Source: Batkoa obscura (lineage: Eukaryota; Entomophthoromycota; Entomophthoromycetes; Entomophthorales; Batkoaceae). Taken from it: a stretch of 64,000 nt of DNA. The stretch is taken from assembly GCA_030770535.1 (NCBI GenBank), contig JASVEC010000008.1:124001-188000 (forward strand), read 5' to 3'. The notes under the pieces were generated by a model that was not told the origin of the DNA, ran no database searches, and was given only the letters and a program-made list of their open reading frames with translations. The position numbers were made by a program, and so were the translations under genes. Positions 22,641-35,003 of this stretch are shown piece by piece. Within the stretch, counting starts at the first letter, position 1. Every line of letters begins with the position of its first letter.

Positions 22641-23578
22641 TCTCCTCCTACCGTTTTATAAACATTAAATTTTTATCAAATAAATACTTATTATATCCTT
22701 TCCATTTTAAATAAAAATCTCTCATTTACCTTTCATTATTTTTTTAAAACTTGATAATATAAAAAGTAGACTAAAAAGTTATGTTCTTTTTTATCAACAA
22801 GTTTGAGCTCATCACCTATTGTATAGCCAATAACCAAGTCCCTATGAAACTTTTTTTAACTGCTTCTTAAGGATATAAATTTAAATCGTTGTTAATAAAA
22901 TACTCACCAAACGTGAAAATCAGTCTTTGTTTGATTTCTTATATCATATTGTAGAGATTAAATATCTATAACTCGTCTTTTTTCATGAAAATAAAACACA
23001 AAGAATGTCTTTGAATTGTTAAAAAATTCATTTAAATTCCAATTTGTTAATAAAACCTATACCTGTGGTTGATTACCTCTATAATATTTTTTTCAACACC
23101 TAAATAAAAATGATATACTTTAAAAGTTCCAACTCATTATAATTTTAATGTGGTAGGCCAAATGGAGGATTTAACATGTTATAAATAGATTATCAAAATC
23201 TAATCATTGAAGTTTTACTAAACCGATTAAAAAAGTAATAAATTTTTGTGTGTATAAAAACTTAAAATTAAATAAAATTTATATAAGCATTAAGTATAAA
23301 TTGCTATTAAATATTTGCAGTTTGATAGATGACTAACAATTTGTAAAAAGAAAATGATGTTGTACCTAATTAATAAATCAAAAATTGTAAAATATTAACT
23401 TAAAAAAATATTCCTACACATTTAATGTTTATAAACTTAGACATCAAAATTTCATATCCGATGGGTCATTATGGTAAACTAAAAGATTATTTTAATAATA
23501 CTGGACAAATCAATGCGCTATTTATCGAAAACATTAATTTGTATCCCCGATAGATTATAGTGATATCAAGCCGACGCT
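22641..23578. other. intergenic, no gene seen
   Basis: AT-rich sequence with stops in all frames; 3' flank of the CWC25-like gene at its right end. Confidence 0.5.
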
Positions 23579-24550
23579 TTAATATCTATACCCATTATTT
23601 CTAGAACTATGTCTCACTGGTGATCTTGATCTATATCTTCCTGATTCTACTTCATTAGGACGATATCTATCTCGCATTCTTGGTGACCTAGAACGATCAT
23701 CTCTTCTTTTTCTTGATTCATAATCATCATATCGGTCATACCTACTAGACCTTGGAGCATCTGCGTAGTATCGCTCTCTAGTTGAAGTTTGACCATCTTC
23801 ATAATGACGACTAAAACAATTAACTTATTTACTAAAACAAAAAGGTTAATTACCTTTTACTTCTACCTTCATAACTTTCATCTTCACTATCTTTTGAGTG
23901 TTTTTTACTTTTACTTTTCTTTTTTTCCTTTTTCTCTTTTTTTTTTTCCTTTAAATGAGCCAATTTAATAGGATTCTTTAATAACTTTTCTAAACTCTGT
24001 TTTTCCATTTTTTTAATCATAAACAAAGGATCATCTCTTATTTTATTTTGAGTATCTCTAATCGAATTAGCATTCGTTAAATCCAATGCTTTACCACTAC
24101 TTAAACCTTCTCCACCTTCAATTAATTTATCTCCACTTAATAACTTATCAATCTTTTTATCCCCTAACAAATAACTTTCTTTTTCTTCTTGTTCCATCAC
24201 TTGATGAATAGGTCCAGAAGCATACATCCATTCTAATTTATTGGAGCGTTTTCTAAATTAAAGTATTAGTACTTTATTAAATTTTAACTTAAAATAAGCT
24301 CTTACTTCAGTCCAGCTTGCTCTTGTAACTGTTCCATTTCTTCAATCTTTCTTTGTTCTTCAATCTCTTTTTTTATTTGTTCAATACGTTTTCCTTCATC
24401 TTCTGCTTTTTTTTCTTCAAGCCATACTTTCTCCATGTTATGCATCCGTTGTGGATGCCATGATTTTTTGAAATTCTAACATAAAAATTGGTTAGCTTGT
24501 GATTTGAAAGACTTTTTTGAAATTTTACTTACCAGATCGCCTCCTCCCAT
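23579..24550 (-). CDS. CWC25: pre-mRNA splicing factor CWC25-like protein
   Basis: Four exons (24533..24550, 24306..24475, 23854..24252, 23579..23810) join in frame to 272 residues. The first exon codes only MGGGDL, and the second continues NFKKSWHPQRMHNMEKVWLE, the highly conserved Cir_N/CWC25 N-terminus. NKLEWMYASGP follows in exon 3, also typical of CWC25. The middle is a Lys/Glu-rich coil (EKKKEKKEKKKSKSKKHSKD), and the last exon is an Arg/Ser-rich tail (RSRSPRMRDRY, RSRSPVRHSS). Family knowledge: CWC25 joins the activated spliceosome after Prp2 and promotes the first transesterification step; it is nuclear. The split of the first codons by an intron is easily missed by gene finders. Confidence 0.93.
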
Positions 24551-26086
24551 TGTTTGTTTTAATTTATTTTTTTAAAAGAATAAAGATGAGTTTCATGGCA
24601 CTTTCTTTTTTTAGAGCGTTTCAGGTTGAGTGCAAAATTTCATGGATCAATAATAATTGGCAGGAAAATATCCATCCAATTACTTATTTGGAGCTAAGCT
24701 TGCATTTTATGCAATTTATCTAAGTTTAAGATTGAAGTTTTAGTTAACAAAAAACAAGTCATAAATTTAAAATTTTGGGTAGGCTTAAGAACTTGTTAAA
24801 TTTTTACAAAAATTAGTTTAATAATCTTATAATTTTAAGTATCAAAAGTGAAAAAACTATTAAAATAAAATAAAATATTTTTATAATTATTGATGAAATA
24901 TCTTAAATATTTTATAAATTATATTTAACTAACTAAAATTATTGTTTATGATAGTTTGTTTTATAAATAAATAGTTTTATATTTTTAAATTTAAATTATA
25001 GTAATAAATAAATGTTAAAAATTTATCTATATTTTAAAATTCGAATACAATTTTTGGTTTATATAAAAAAACTTGATCATTGTAAATATAATTAATAATA
25101 ACTAAACTTGTGAGTTATTATTTTATCAATATTTAAAGTTTAAAAAACTTAATATAGCTATTATAAAACTTCTAAATTTTATTAAATTAAGTATTTAAAC
25201 TTATATTTTTATATATTTTTATAAAATCAATAAAACTGTGAAAGTTGATACTTAGTGGTCGAAGTTAAAGGCTACTCTTGCTTAATTAACTTGCCTTGAG
25301 TCGAAGGGTCTTAGTTTATGTAACTAAGATAGACTTAACTTAATAGAAATAGTACGTAATAAGCTACGACTTATGTAAACAAATACAATGGAAGATGCTA
25401 CTATAAAATCTATATAAGATGTTGTCAGAAAGACTTAGTGACTTTATTAATGATACGTTATCAGGGAGTAATCCAATTAAAAAGCCTCGAGTTATCATAT
25501 TGAAGAATCTCTTTTATACTCCAACAGGTATGGATATCAAAACGAGAAGATAATATTGTTTGCAATATGAAGTTAGAAATTCTCGCAGCAAATCAAAATA
25601 AGGGACTCTGAATTGATTGTGTTTGAACTTGAGAATACAACAACTTAAGTGATTGTTGTGTTATAATCGATCTGAGAGCTAATAAACCAATATTTCACAA
25701 AGTGTTTCAAAAGTAATTTCCCTTTTAAACTAAAAAAAAATAATACAAAAATTAGTATCTATAATGACCATTTTGTACCATTATTTTAGTAGATTTGTTC
25801 AAAGAATATGATTACTTTTAAAACAAGCTTAGAAACTGCTGTCTAAAAAAAATTAGTTTTCAAGTTATTTAAAAAAGATCAAACTCATAGTTTAAAATAA
25901 AACAATTCAATTTCTATTGAAAATAAAAATAAAAATAAAAATAACAAAATAAAATATCTATAAAAAAAAGTTTTATAATAATAAAAGTAAATCAGGGTAA
26001 AGACAACAAAATTATGATATTGAATAATAGTTCTTTCAGGAATACTCAATTCCATTTCCCCCACCTTCTTCCTCTTCATTTCATTT
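24551..26086. other. intergenic with an unexplained less AT-rich patch
   Basis: 24730-25240 is extremely AT-rich. From about 25246 to 25700 the composition changes, and a 44-codon plus-strand frame at 25420-25554 reads MLSERLSDFINDTLSGSNPI and RVIILKNLFYTPTGMD. It has no clear continuation. It may be a gene remnant or part of an old repeat. The minus-strand frame at 25885-26079 is compositional. Confidence 0.5.
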
Positions 26087-27601
26087 CTAATGATTAATCA
26101 ATTTCCAATGAACTTCATTTTGTCCTGCTTTTAAACAATCTTTTACCATAAAATCAATTGCATTACAAATACTTAATAATTTTTCTAGTTTTCCACTCTT
26201 AGATCTCCTTAATTCCACTTTATCTTTATCCAGTTGAATTTTTGTTTTAAATTCCATTGAATATCTAGTAATAAATCCAGATAAAAAAGATAATTCTCGA
26301 TCTAAATCAATAACAAAAGGTGGATTAGGACCATGAAAACCAGAACTATGTAAAGGTGCAGAATATTCTTGTTGAACTGCTAATATTTCCGTTTCGGGTT
26401 CAGACTAAAGTAATAGTATTGAAATTAGTATCATTAAGATGGGAATTTATTCTTATTAAAAATGAATTACCGCTATATAATCAATAAAGTCCATTAAATT
26501 ATTCATATTGTCCATAATAAACCCATTCATTTGGGCCATATATGGTTCTTTAACACCAAAATCAGCTAAATTAGCTAAACATTGTAAGGATTTAGCTAAT
26601 AAAGTTAATGTTCGATGGGTTTTTGGATCAGGATGATCTAAATGAGAGTTAATTTTAATTTTAATTTTAAAAAAAAGAGTGAAAAGTAATTGGGAAAATA
26701 AAGTTTACCTTTAACTAATCCAAATAATTTAGGTGATAATACAGCAGGACAAAATAATCTTAGAAATAAGAAACCACTATATAAAAAGAAATTTATATTA
26801 ATTTATATTATTAATTATTATTAATTATTATTTACCTAACACAAGTATATCTTGTCATTAATAATAATTCAGGTTGATTTTGATATTTTTGACCAATTCT
26901 TAATCTCAAATTAAAAAAGAATAATCTTAATTCTCTATAAACTTAAATTAAAATTCTATTATTTATCTCTAAATTAATTGTTTACCTAGGACATAGATGT
27001 TTTGATAATTGAATTGAATTCCATAACCTTTCACAATATGAAAATAAAATCTTCCATTGATTTTTAACATCTTCAGGTCGTTCTAATTTATTACTATCTA
27101 CTTCACAAACAATTTTATTATTACAAACTTCTCGAATAATACCACCAATAGTATCTTCTAAATATTGTAATCCAACCATTTTCATATAAGCATCAATTGT
27201 CTTTGTTAAAATGGAATTCCCTCGAAATAATATATTAGCATCTTCAGTGTTATCAACTTCTTTATAAGCTAAATAATTTAATAATTCAATTGCTTTATTT
27301 TTACATGAATATATCTTTAAAAAGGTTTCACTTAACCAATCTAAATGTTGATTATTTAAAATTAAATCATAAATTAAATCTGATTTATAATCTAATATTA
27401 ATTCTAATAAATTATAATATTCCCCACTTTTTAATATATAAACTTCATCATAACGTAATTTTAATCTTAAATCTCCATGATAATTAAAAGATATTGGTAA
27501 ATTTAATTGATTATTACTATTATTATTCATTTGATTATTATTATTGTTATTATTATTACTATTATTACTATTATAAGTATTAATGTTATTATTATTACTT
27601 A

Positions 27602-27652
<51 letters not shown>

Positions 27653-28621
27653 TATTATTATCTTTGGATGAAAATAATGTTTTTTTCTTATTACTTGGTT
27701 TATCTTTTAACTTATTATTATTAGGATTAGAATCTCCTTCCATTAAGGGATACCAACCTTCATAAAATTCACCAGGACGAATAGATTTAACTGGAATAAA
27801 AGAATGAGCTAAACCAACATTTTTAGAATATTTATGATGAGATATTAAATTAATTGTAATTCCATCTTTAAATCCTTGTAAATCTTCCATATGAAAATCC
27901 TCTCTCCAAAATGGATTATACGTTTTACTTTTAATACTAGTAAATCCAGTTAATTTATCATCAAAATAAATTTGACAATAAATAGATTCATTTGTTCTTA
28001 AATTTTTGCCATCTAAAATACGCAACCAAAAAGAACGATATACTCGATATAATTTAGGTAATGGTAATAATTTACCAAAGATTTCAGGTTGGGCAAAAGA
28101 TTTTAATAAACAAATCCAGATATCTCGTTCCATAAAAGTTTCCACTTTAAAATAATAAGCTTCATCATCCGTAACATAAATTGAAAATGCACTCTTTTCA
28201 TTAAAATAAGAATCATCTAATTTATTAATATTAAATCGATTCATTTCTTTAATATCAATTTTTAATAATAAATTTTTATCATTTTCAGTATATAATGATA
28301 AATATCCATATGAACTTAAATGTAGTAATATATTTTTCCAACTACCATATGTTGATGGATGATTAAATGTTAAATCTTTATTTTTATTATGTTTATATTC
28401 TATAATAATAATAATAAAATTGTTAATATATTATTATTATTATTATTGTTATTATATATATATTACCTCTTAAATAAGCTTTACCAACTTTAATAATTTG
28501 TTCTTCAATATTAAGTTTTATTAATGATGATCTAGTGGAACTTAAATCATCATAGGAATCTAATAAATTTAAATTGATTTTATTCATATCATTACTACTA
28601 TTATTATGATGAGTAACTATC

Positions 28622-28665
<44 letters not shown>

Positions 28666-29392
28666 TTCATATTTATTATAGTTTATTGAATTATTGATAT
28701 TATCTTCATTTGCTTTTTCATTTTCATTTTGTTTTGTTATTAATAACTAAAATAAAATAAAAATTAATAAATATTTTATTTTACTATTTAATATTTACTT
28801 TATAATTTTCTTCAGGTATATATTTTCTGAAACAATTCATCCATTTTTGCTTATTTATTGTAGTTTCATATTGTAAATATAATTCAAAATCACTAAATAA
28901 TATTTTATTAATTATTATAAAATATATATTATATAAAACTTACTTATTATCATCAATCATTGATAATTTTAATATATGATTTTTAGTAGGATGATTATAA
29001 TCTTCAATAATTGTATTAAATAAATGAATTGGTTCCTATAAATTAAATAAAAAATAATAATAAAAAATAATAATAAAAAATAATAATTAATAAAATAATA
29101 AAATAATAATTAATAAATTTACTTTTAACGTTTCATTATCTTGATGATCATATAAAATTAATTGAGATTTATGATTAATTTCAAAAAAACCTAATTTTGA
29201 AGAAGATGAATTATTTAAAAAATAAATTAAATAACCAAAGCATATTTGATCTTCTTCATTATTTATATCTTTCATTAAATTATTATCATTATGTATTAAT
29301 CCTAACTCTTTTTTATATGTTTTAAATTCCGTCTAATTTAAAAAATTAAATAAAAAATAATTATTAATATATTATTATTATCATTATTATTA

Positions 29393-29423
<31 letters not shown>

Positions 29424-30730
29424 CTTATATTAATTTTTCTTACCGAAAATAATTCTTCTCCAATTTTATGATGAGTAGGTGGTATATCTAAATTAATAAC
29501 TTCAGGAAACTAAAAATAATAAATTAAAAATATTATTATAATAATTAATAATTTAAATTACTGAATTTAAATTTTCTGCCATATTAGATAAAGTAGGCTC
29601 AGTTGATCTTAAAGTAGATAAACAATCGGAATGCCAACGAGTAAATCGTTCCATAAAACCAATTAGTTTAAAATACCACCATAATTCACTATTACTTTTT
29701 AATTGATTTAAATAATCAATCCAATTTAAATAACTTTGAACTTTATATAATTTTAGATTGTATAATTCATGACTTTCCTATTAATCAAAATAAAAATTAA
29801 ATTAAATAAATGTTATATTACAATATAATTTTACTATAATAATGATAATAATAATAATTAACTTACTTCAACTAATTGAATAGCTAAACTTGGTTCCATA
29901 TAACATTTTTTTAAACCAATAAAGGAACTTTTTTTTTGTAATAATTCATTACTTTGTCGTTGATATTTTTGCATTTTAACCTAATTTAAAAAAAAATTAT
30001 TAATTTCATATTATATATTAAATTGATATTATTATGTTAATAAAATATATTATAATTGATTTGCTATTATAGTTGATAATTCCAACTTACTTCTAAATCC
30101 TCTTGAATTCTTGATTTCATACTTAATACTGGTACTAAAAAAAACAATATTATAGTTAATATTAAGTTATTAATAAAATTAATTTTATTCTATTTACTTA
30201 TAACTTCTTGATCCATAACATTAAGTAAAGAAATATGAGTATTAAATATTAATTCAATTGATTTACTCATTTTATCTAATTTAATAAATAAATAAATAAA
30301 TATTATTAATAAACAGAAATAATATTAATAAAGCGATAAGATAGATAGAGGTACTTACCAATTAATTGTTCATCAAATGAATCTTTATAAATACCTTCTC
30401 TTAACCCTCGAAATTTTTGTGTCATTAAATTAGTACGTTGTTGAAAAACTAAAAAATAAAATAAATATATTAATAAGCTGGACTCAAAACAACAGCAGAT
30501 AATTAAAGACAATAAAAGACAATAATATTTAAAACATATATATCAATAATCTATATCAATTAGCATAATTAATATTTCTTACCTTTCATACTTTCAATAA
30601 TCCCTCGATACGCTTTAACCCAAGAACTAATCTCTTGCCAATCTTTTAATATTGAAGATTGTACTTCAATTACAGATTGTCGAAATATTGGATGATCATT
30701 ATATGCTTGTTTAATGTTTAAAGTGACCAT
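26087..30730 (-). CDS. Ras GTPase-activating protein with BAR, PH and C2 domains
   Basis: Sixteen exons join in frame to 1165 residues: 30583..30730, 30359..30448, 30198..30275, 30091..30134, 29867..29980, 29562..29777, 29444..29509, 29123..29332, 28944..29035, 28799..28892, 28467..28746, 26986..28399, 26836..26934, 26709..26776, 26471..26637 and 26087..26404. Residues 1-250 are helical and resemble a BAR-type membrane-curvature module. Two PH domains follow (about 270-384 and 472-586, each ending in a helix with the usual Trp, KQKWMNCFRK and ERDIWICLLK), then C2 (about 592-700), a poly-Asn linker, and RasGAP. The RasGAP part has the arginine-finger motif LFRGNSILTK near 865 and the signature SGFLFLRLFCPAVLSP near 980. 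It should stimulate GTP hydrolysis by Ras at membranes. The family is certain; the BAR call is weaker. Confidence 0.9.
27536..27662. repeat. TTA-triplet microsatellite in the RasGAP gene
   Basis: Codes for the poly-Asn linker between the C2 and RasGAP domains. A second run at about 28629-28665 lies in the linker between the two PH domains. Confidence 0.85.
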
Positions 30731-31895
30731 TTAATATTAATAGTAACTATAATTATGATAAAGAGAGTGTAATATTTTTTATAAATATATGCTGTAATTA
30801 TATTTTTATATAAATAAGATACAAATAAATAAGATTAAAGAAAGAATAAAGAGAATTTTATAAACTTTCTTTGATTTGTTTTTATTATTATTTTTACTTT
30901 GGAGTTAATACTTCCCCCTGAATCTTGGATTTTTCATTGATTTTTGGATTTAAAAATATACAAGTTATTTTTTAAGGGCTGGATTTACCATCTCCTTTTT
31001 TTGGCCTTTTTTTTAATGTGTTGGTTTTTAAAAGTGACTTTATTTTTTATACGTTTTAATGTAATAAATTTTTATTTAAAAAAGTCAATACACACTTAAT
31101 TGGTTTTATTTTATTTTTTATTATAACAGTAATAAATTGAAGAATTAAAAAATAAAGTAAAATAATTATTTTATTTTGTTTATTTAGTATTAAGATTTAA
31201 CAAATTTGAATAATAACTATTGAAAAGTGAGCAAACCTCAAAATAAAGGGGGTACTTTGATTTCAAGTGATAAAATAGGAGTTCTTAATTTTTAGAATTT
31301 TACGAATGGAATTTTACTAAGTTTGAAAATAATTAAAGTTATGAAACAAAAAAAAATTATATAAAATTTTGTCATAAAATGTGAGTTTCATAAAAACGGA
31401 TTTATGCAAAATGTTACAAGAAATCATAAATTACATTATTTAAAATAATATAATATATAAATAAATTAAAAAAAATAGGGGATATAGAAATATTTTACAT
31501 TTATCCTGTATATCGACTTTTTTTATAATAAACATTATTTTTAATTAACTTGTTTATGTATTAACTTTGAACTTTATTATTTTTAAACTACTATCATTTT
31601 TATTTATTTATTTTATAGTATTTAAACTAAAAAAATTAATAAACATTACCAAATATAGCAAAAGTTATAAAAAATACATCAGTTGAAATAAACCAGATAA
31701 AGTAACTCTTTATTGGTAATATTGATAATTTCAATAAAATAAAGAGATGTAACTCGAATTTACTAAAAACATTTTTATTACAAATTCAAAATTAGTTAAA
31801 ATATTAGCCAAATCGCAAAGATGAGTAACTTTTTTTAAAAGAGAAGGTTTAAATAAAAATAAACTAAATAATTAATTCAAATGCCACTTCGAACC
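30731..31895. other. intergenic, no gene seen
   Basis: Upstream region of the RasGAP gene and 3' flank of the Ser-rich gene. Very AT-rich, with poly-A/T tracts; no frames of interest. Confidence 0.55.
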
Positions 31896-34559
31896 TTAAC
31901 TCTTCTGTATCACTGACGTCTCTAATTTTAAATCCACTTGTCTCATTTTTTCTTCACTTTCTTTATCTCCCTTCATCCTCACTCCGTTTTCATCACTACC
32001 AATTATTGCTTCAATATCATTCCCATTATACTGCCCCATCTGCCTCTGCCTGCTTGACTTTTTCCTAACTGGTGTATTCTTTTTAATTATATGGGTTGCT
32101 GTTGCAATATTTGTTTTATAAACTGAGCTCCTCTTACTGAAGCCTTCATTTAACTTATCTGTGCCCATATCGTCATCAATCTCCGATTGCATTCGATTGA
32201 TTTGGTGTTCATTATAAGTCTTTTCCTTTTTTTCTCTCTTTTTTCTTACAGGAACAACGATATGGGACTGGGTATGTGGGATCCTTGATGTTTTATCGTT
32301 AGAATGGGATGAGGGCAGCTCAGTAGAATATTTTTTATTATAGGGAAATGGCAGGGATTGTCTTTTGTTGTCCAAGGTTTGATGTGAAATACGGCGTGAG
32401 ATCTTCAAATCTAAATCGGAGAGATCACTGGTTCTTCTAGGGTCTAGGGTGGTGCTCGTCCTCAGCTTTAATAGCTGCTCTTTATTTATGAAGGAGGATA
32501 GTGGTCGATCATCTTCATCTTCATTCTTCTTCAAAGGTCTTGTTTTCGTTTTTAGTTTCCTTTCTGGGTTTTTTTCTTGTATTTTTTCTTGTATTTTTTC
32601 AGTATTAGTTGGTATTTCTTTTAGATTCTCCTCTAAGTCATTATTTTTTATTTTATTTTCAGTTATTCTTCTTATCACGATGGGTGGCTCTGTGGGTGGA
32701 GGTGGTAGGGATATTGTTGGCTTGGGTGGTAGTATTTGATTGGCTTCATCTAAAGCAGGCGATGTAAAGCCATCATTATCGATGATTATTTCCTCTTCCA
32801 TTGTTTCATTTGTTTCGCTCTCATCTCTTATTTCTGTTAAGTTAGTTTCATTTGATATTAATAACGATTCGCTTAAAATATCTTCATTTATCACCTCTTC
32901 TTCCATTTGATTTATTACTTGCTCACTTTGATTTATTTCTTTGTTACCTTTATCCTCTTCCTTACTCATTTTTTCGTCATTAATCATTAATAAAGGAGAG
33001 GTTAATGATTCCTTTATATTGCTTTTAGCTGTTAAATTCTTGATATAATTTTTTCCATTTACCCGTTTATTAATTTCTTCATTCAAATATCGATCTTCTT
33101 TGGATTCGTTTAAATCAAAATTCTGATAACTTTCGCCAAGCATATCTTCCGGTGTAAGTGCTGCTAACTCAGAGTCAATATCAATTGATAGTACTGAATT
33201 TTGATCTTCATAATCTAATGATTCAACTTCCCTTATTTGATTCCTAAATTTGCTAGCTTGTTCCCTTGTGAAACTTATGTATGGCTCCGCATCTAAATCT
33301 TCTGGCTGTAAATTGGCTAGCTCTGAATCAATATCTGGTAGATCTAAACCCGCTTCTGAATCTAAATCTAAATCTAATTCATCGTTTTCTTGATTGACAT
33401 TTTCTTCTTTTTGTACGTTTGGCAAAGGAAGAGAAAAAGAGGATGAAGAGGGCGATAATGCTCTTGGTGATCCTGAGTTGATTTCCGGAGAAAACAAGCG
33501 ACTCCTCAATTCAGCTCTAGAGTTATGATCCTTTGGCGAGCTTGACGGTAGTGAATTTAATGAGTGTACGCTTTTTGGAGAAATACTATGTTCGTTATTG
33601 CCTTGCGGCAGTCCTCTCAGCGAAGAAAATTTGGTATTACTTTTTTTATCTCCACTCAATGCTCCCCTATCCTCTATCATAATTGTTGGTTTATTACACG
33701 TTTCATTAACCACTGGCATTAAATTTAATAGTTCATTTTCAGCCAACCCAGAGTCCTCTTCTTCCTCTTCACAATTTAGCCATTCCTCCGAACTGCGTTC
33801 TATTGAACTCGAACGAGGCTGTTTTGGACTCGATTTTGAACTAAATTTGAATAAGTCACGTACAAAGTTATAAGAATCTGAACGTCGCTTCTCTTTGCCT
33901 TTTTTTGAGCCTATAGAATCCATCGACCGCCTTCCACTTTCATTAGCGGAGCTATACTCCAGCTCTGAAGTGGCACTCGAGGTCAGAGAAGTAGTTGAGG
34001 CATGTCTTGGTGAATATGGGCAAGTTTCTAACAACGCTTGAGAAGCGTTTTTTTTGAACCAGTTTAATACTTTATCCAAATGCTTCACCCTACCCTCCAG
34101 TGTATCTTTATCTGTCTGTAGTTGCCCAACCAAAGTGTCTTTGGTTTGTACCACTTTTTTCAAGGCGTCCACACTTAGTTTGCAATGCAATAATTCTCGT
34201 TTGAAGTGCTTATTTTGCTCAGTTAGGTAATAATTTTCAATTTCTACCTTTTCTAAGGATACCTGGTTTGGTAAAACCTCCGGTAAAGCATTATCCGATG
34301 AAGCGTTGGATAATACAGAGTTAGGACTCTTTAATGGAGATGGTAGAGATCTTGCCGGTGATAAAGGTGAAGATATCTGGGGGTTAGTCGGTGAATTTAT
34401 TGGTGATGTGATTAAGTTGGTACTGTCTCGATTGATATCTTCATTTAGTAATGTTTTTAACTGTTTTTCAAATTGAGGGTCAAATGTCTTTGAATTATCT
34501 TTCTTTTTGTCTTTTCCTATACCCATTTTAAGCTTTGACATCTTAAAGGTCATCTTCAA
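31896..34559 (-). CDS. Ser-rich coiled-coil protein of unknown function
   Basis: Single frame of 887 residues; the ATG at 34559 may be preceded by nothing, though Met7 (MSKLKMGIGK) is an alternative start. Residues about 50-85 are packed with Ser-Pro sites (SPLSPARSLPSPLKSPNS). A coiled coil of about 75 residues follows at roughly 105-175 (LHCKLSVDALKKVVQTKDTL). The rest is low complexity and acidic/Ser-rich, with a tandem motif LPDIDSELANLQPEDL and SIDIDSELAALTPEDM near residues 403-481, and a Pro-rich SH3-ligand-like stretch LPPKPTISLPPPPTEPPIV. Base composition is less extreme than its neighbours. No family recognised. Many Ser/Thr-Pro sites suggest a kinase-regulated scaffold, which is inference. 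Confidence 0.8.
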   Translation of the reverse strand: MKMTFKMSKLKMGIGKDKKKDNSKTFDPQFEKQLKTLLNEDINRDSTNLITSPINSPTNPQISSPLSPARSLPSPLKSPNSVLSNASSDNALPEVLPNQVSLEKVEIENYYLTEQNKHFKRELLHCKLSVDALKKVVQTKDTLVGQLQTDKDTLEGRVKHLDKVLNWFKKNASQALLETCPYSPRHASTTSLTSSATSELEYSSANESGRRSMDSIGSKKGKEKRRSDSYNFVRDLFKFSSKSSPKQPRSSSIERSSEEWLNCEEEEEDSGLAENELLNLMPVVNETCNKPTIMIEDRGALSGDKKSNTKFSSLRGLPQGNNEHSISPKSVHSLNSLPSSSPKDHNSRAELRSRLFSPEINSGSPRALSPSSSSFSLPLPNVQKEENVNQENDELDLDLDSEAGLDLPDIDSELANLQPEDLDAEPYISFTREQASKFRNQIREVESLDYEDQNSVLSIDIDSELAALTPEDMLGESYQNFDLNESKEDRYLNEEINKRVNGKNYIKNLTAKSNIKESLTSPLLMINDEKMSKEEDKGNKEINQSEQVINQMEEEVINEDILSESLLISNETNLTEIRDESETNETMEEEIIIDNDGFTSPALDEANQILPPKPTISLPPPPTEPPIVIRRITENKIKNNDLEENLKEIPTNTEKIQEKIQEKNPERKLKTKTRPLKKNEDEDDRPLSSFINKEQLLKLRTSTTLDPRRTSDLSDLDLKISRRISHQTLDNKRQSLPFPYNKKYSTELPSSHSNDKTSRIPHTQSHIVVPVRKKREKKEKTYNEHQINRMQSEIDDDMGTDKLNEGFSKRSSVYKTNIATATHIIKKNTPVRKKSSRQRQMGQYNGNDIEAIIGSDENGVRMKGDKESEEKMRQVDLKLETSVIQKS

Positions 34560-34905
34560 ATTCTTATATAAGGCTAAAATGGAAGTGAGTAGTGTTATAT
34601 AGAGATGTAGTTAAAGTTACCTGAGTGAAAAGATGAAAAAGGCTGACTGAATTAATTAGTAAAAATGAACTCTTGCCTTTCTTGGTTTAAATTGAAAATG
34701 AACTAAACTGTTGAAGTTTGTTAAAAATGATTGGCTTAGCCCGATCATTAGTGATTGAATTATCTTTATCGTTTTGGTGGATTTTCGTTTACTGGTTAGG
34801 TGTTTTTTGAAAATTATAAATGGCATAAAATTTCAACATTTTGAACCTTTAAATGTTTAAAGCTTAAAATTTTAATATTTGTATAACACTTTTAAGAGCC
34901 ATATC
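34560..34905. other. intergenic, upstream of the Ser-rich gene
   Basis: Probably holds the promoter of the Ser-rich gene. No other feature seen. Confidence 0.5.
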
Positions 34906-35003
34906 GGGGTGTTTTTTTTGGTTTCATTACTTTTTTCATCTTTTAAGCGCTAATTGAGTGGAAAAGCTATCAGTAAAATTCTTAAACAAAAAAATACATC
35001 CCC
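34906..35003 (+). mobile_element. MITE family A, copy 3 (98 bp)
   Basis: Starts GGGGTGTTTTTTTTGG and ends AAAAAAATACATCCCC. The interior TTTTAAGCGCTAATTGAGTG corresponds to copy 1. Same orientation as the copy at 4127. Confidence 0.82.

Noticed and set aside
27583-27765. Poly-Leu plus-strand ORF
   Set aside because: Antisense shadow of the poly-Asn linker in the RasGAP gene.
32449-32739. Plus-strand Ser/Phe-rich ORF inside the Ser-rich gene
   Set aside because: Antisense shadow of the minus-strand frame; no start context or homology.
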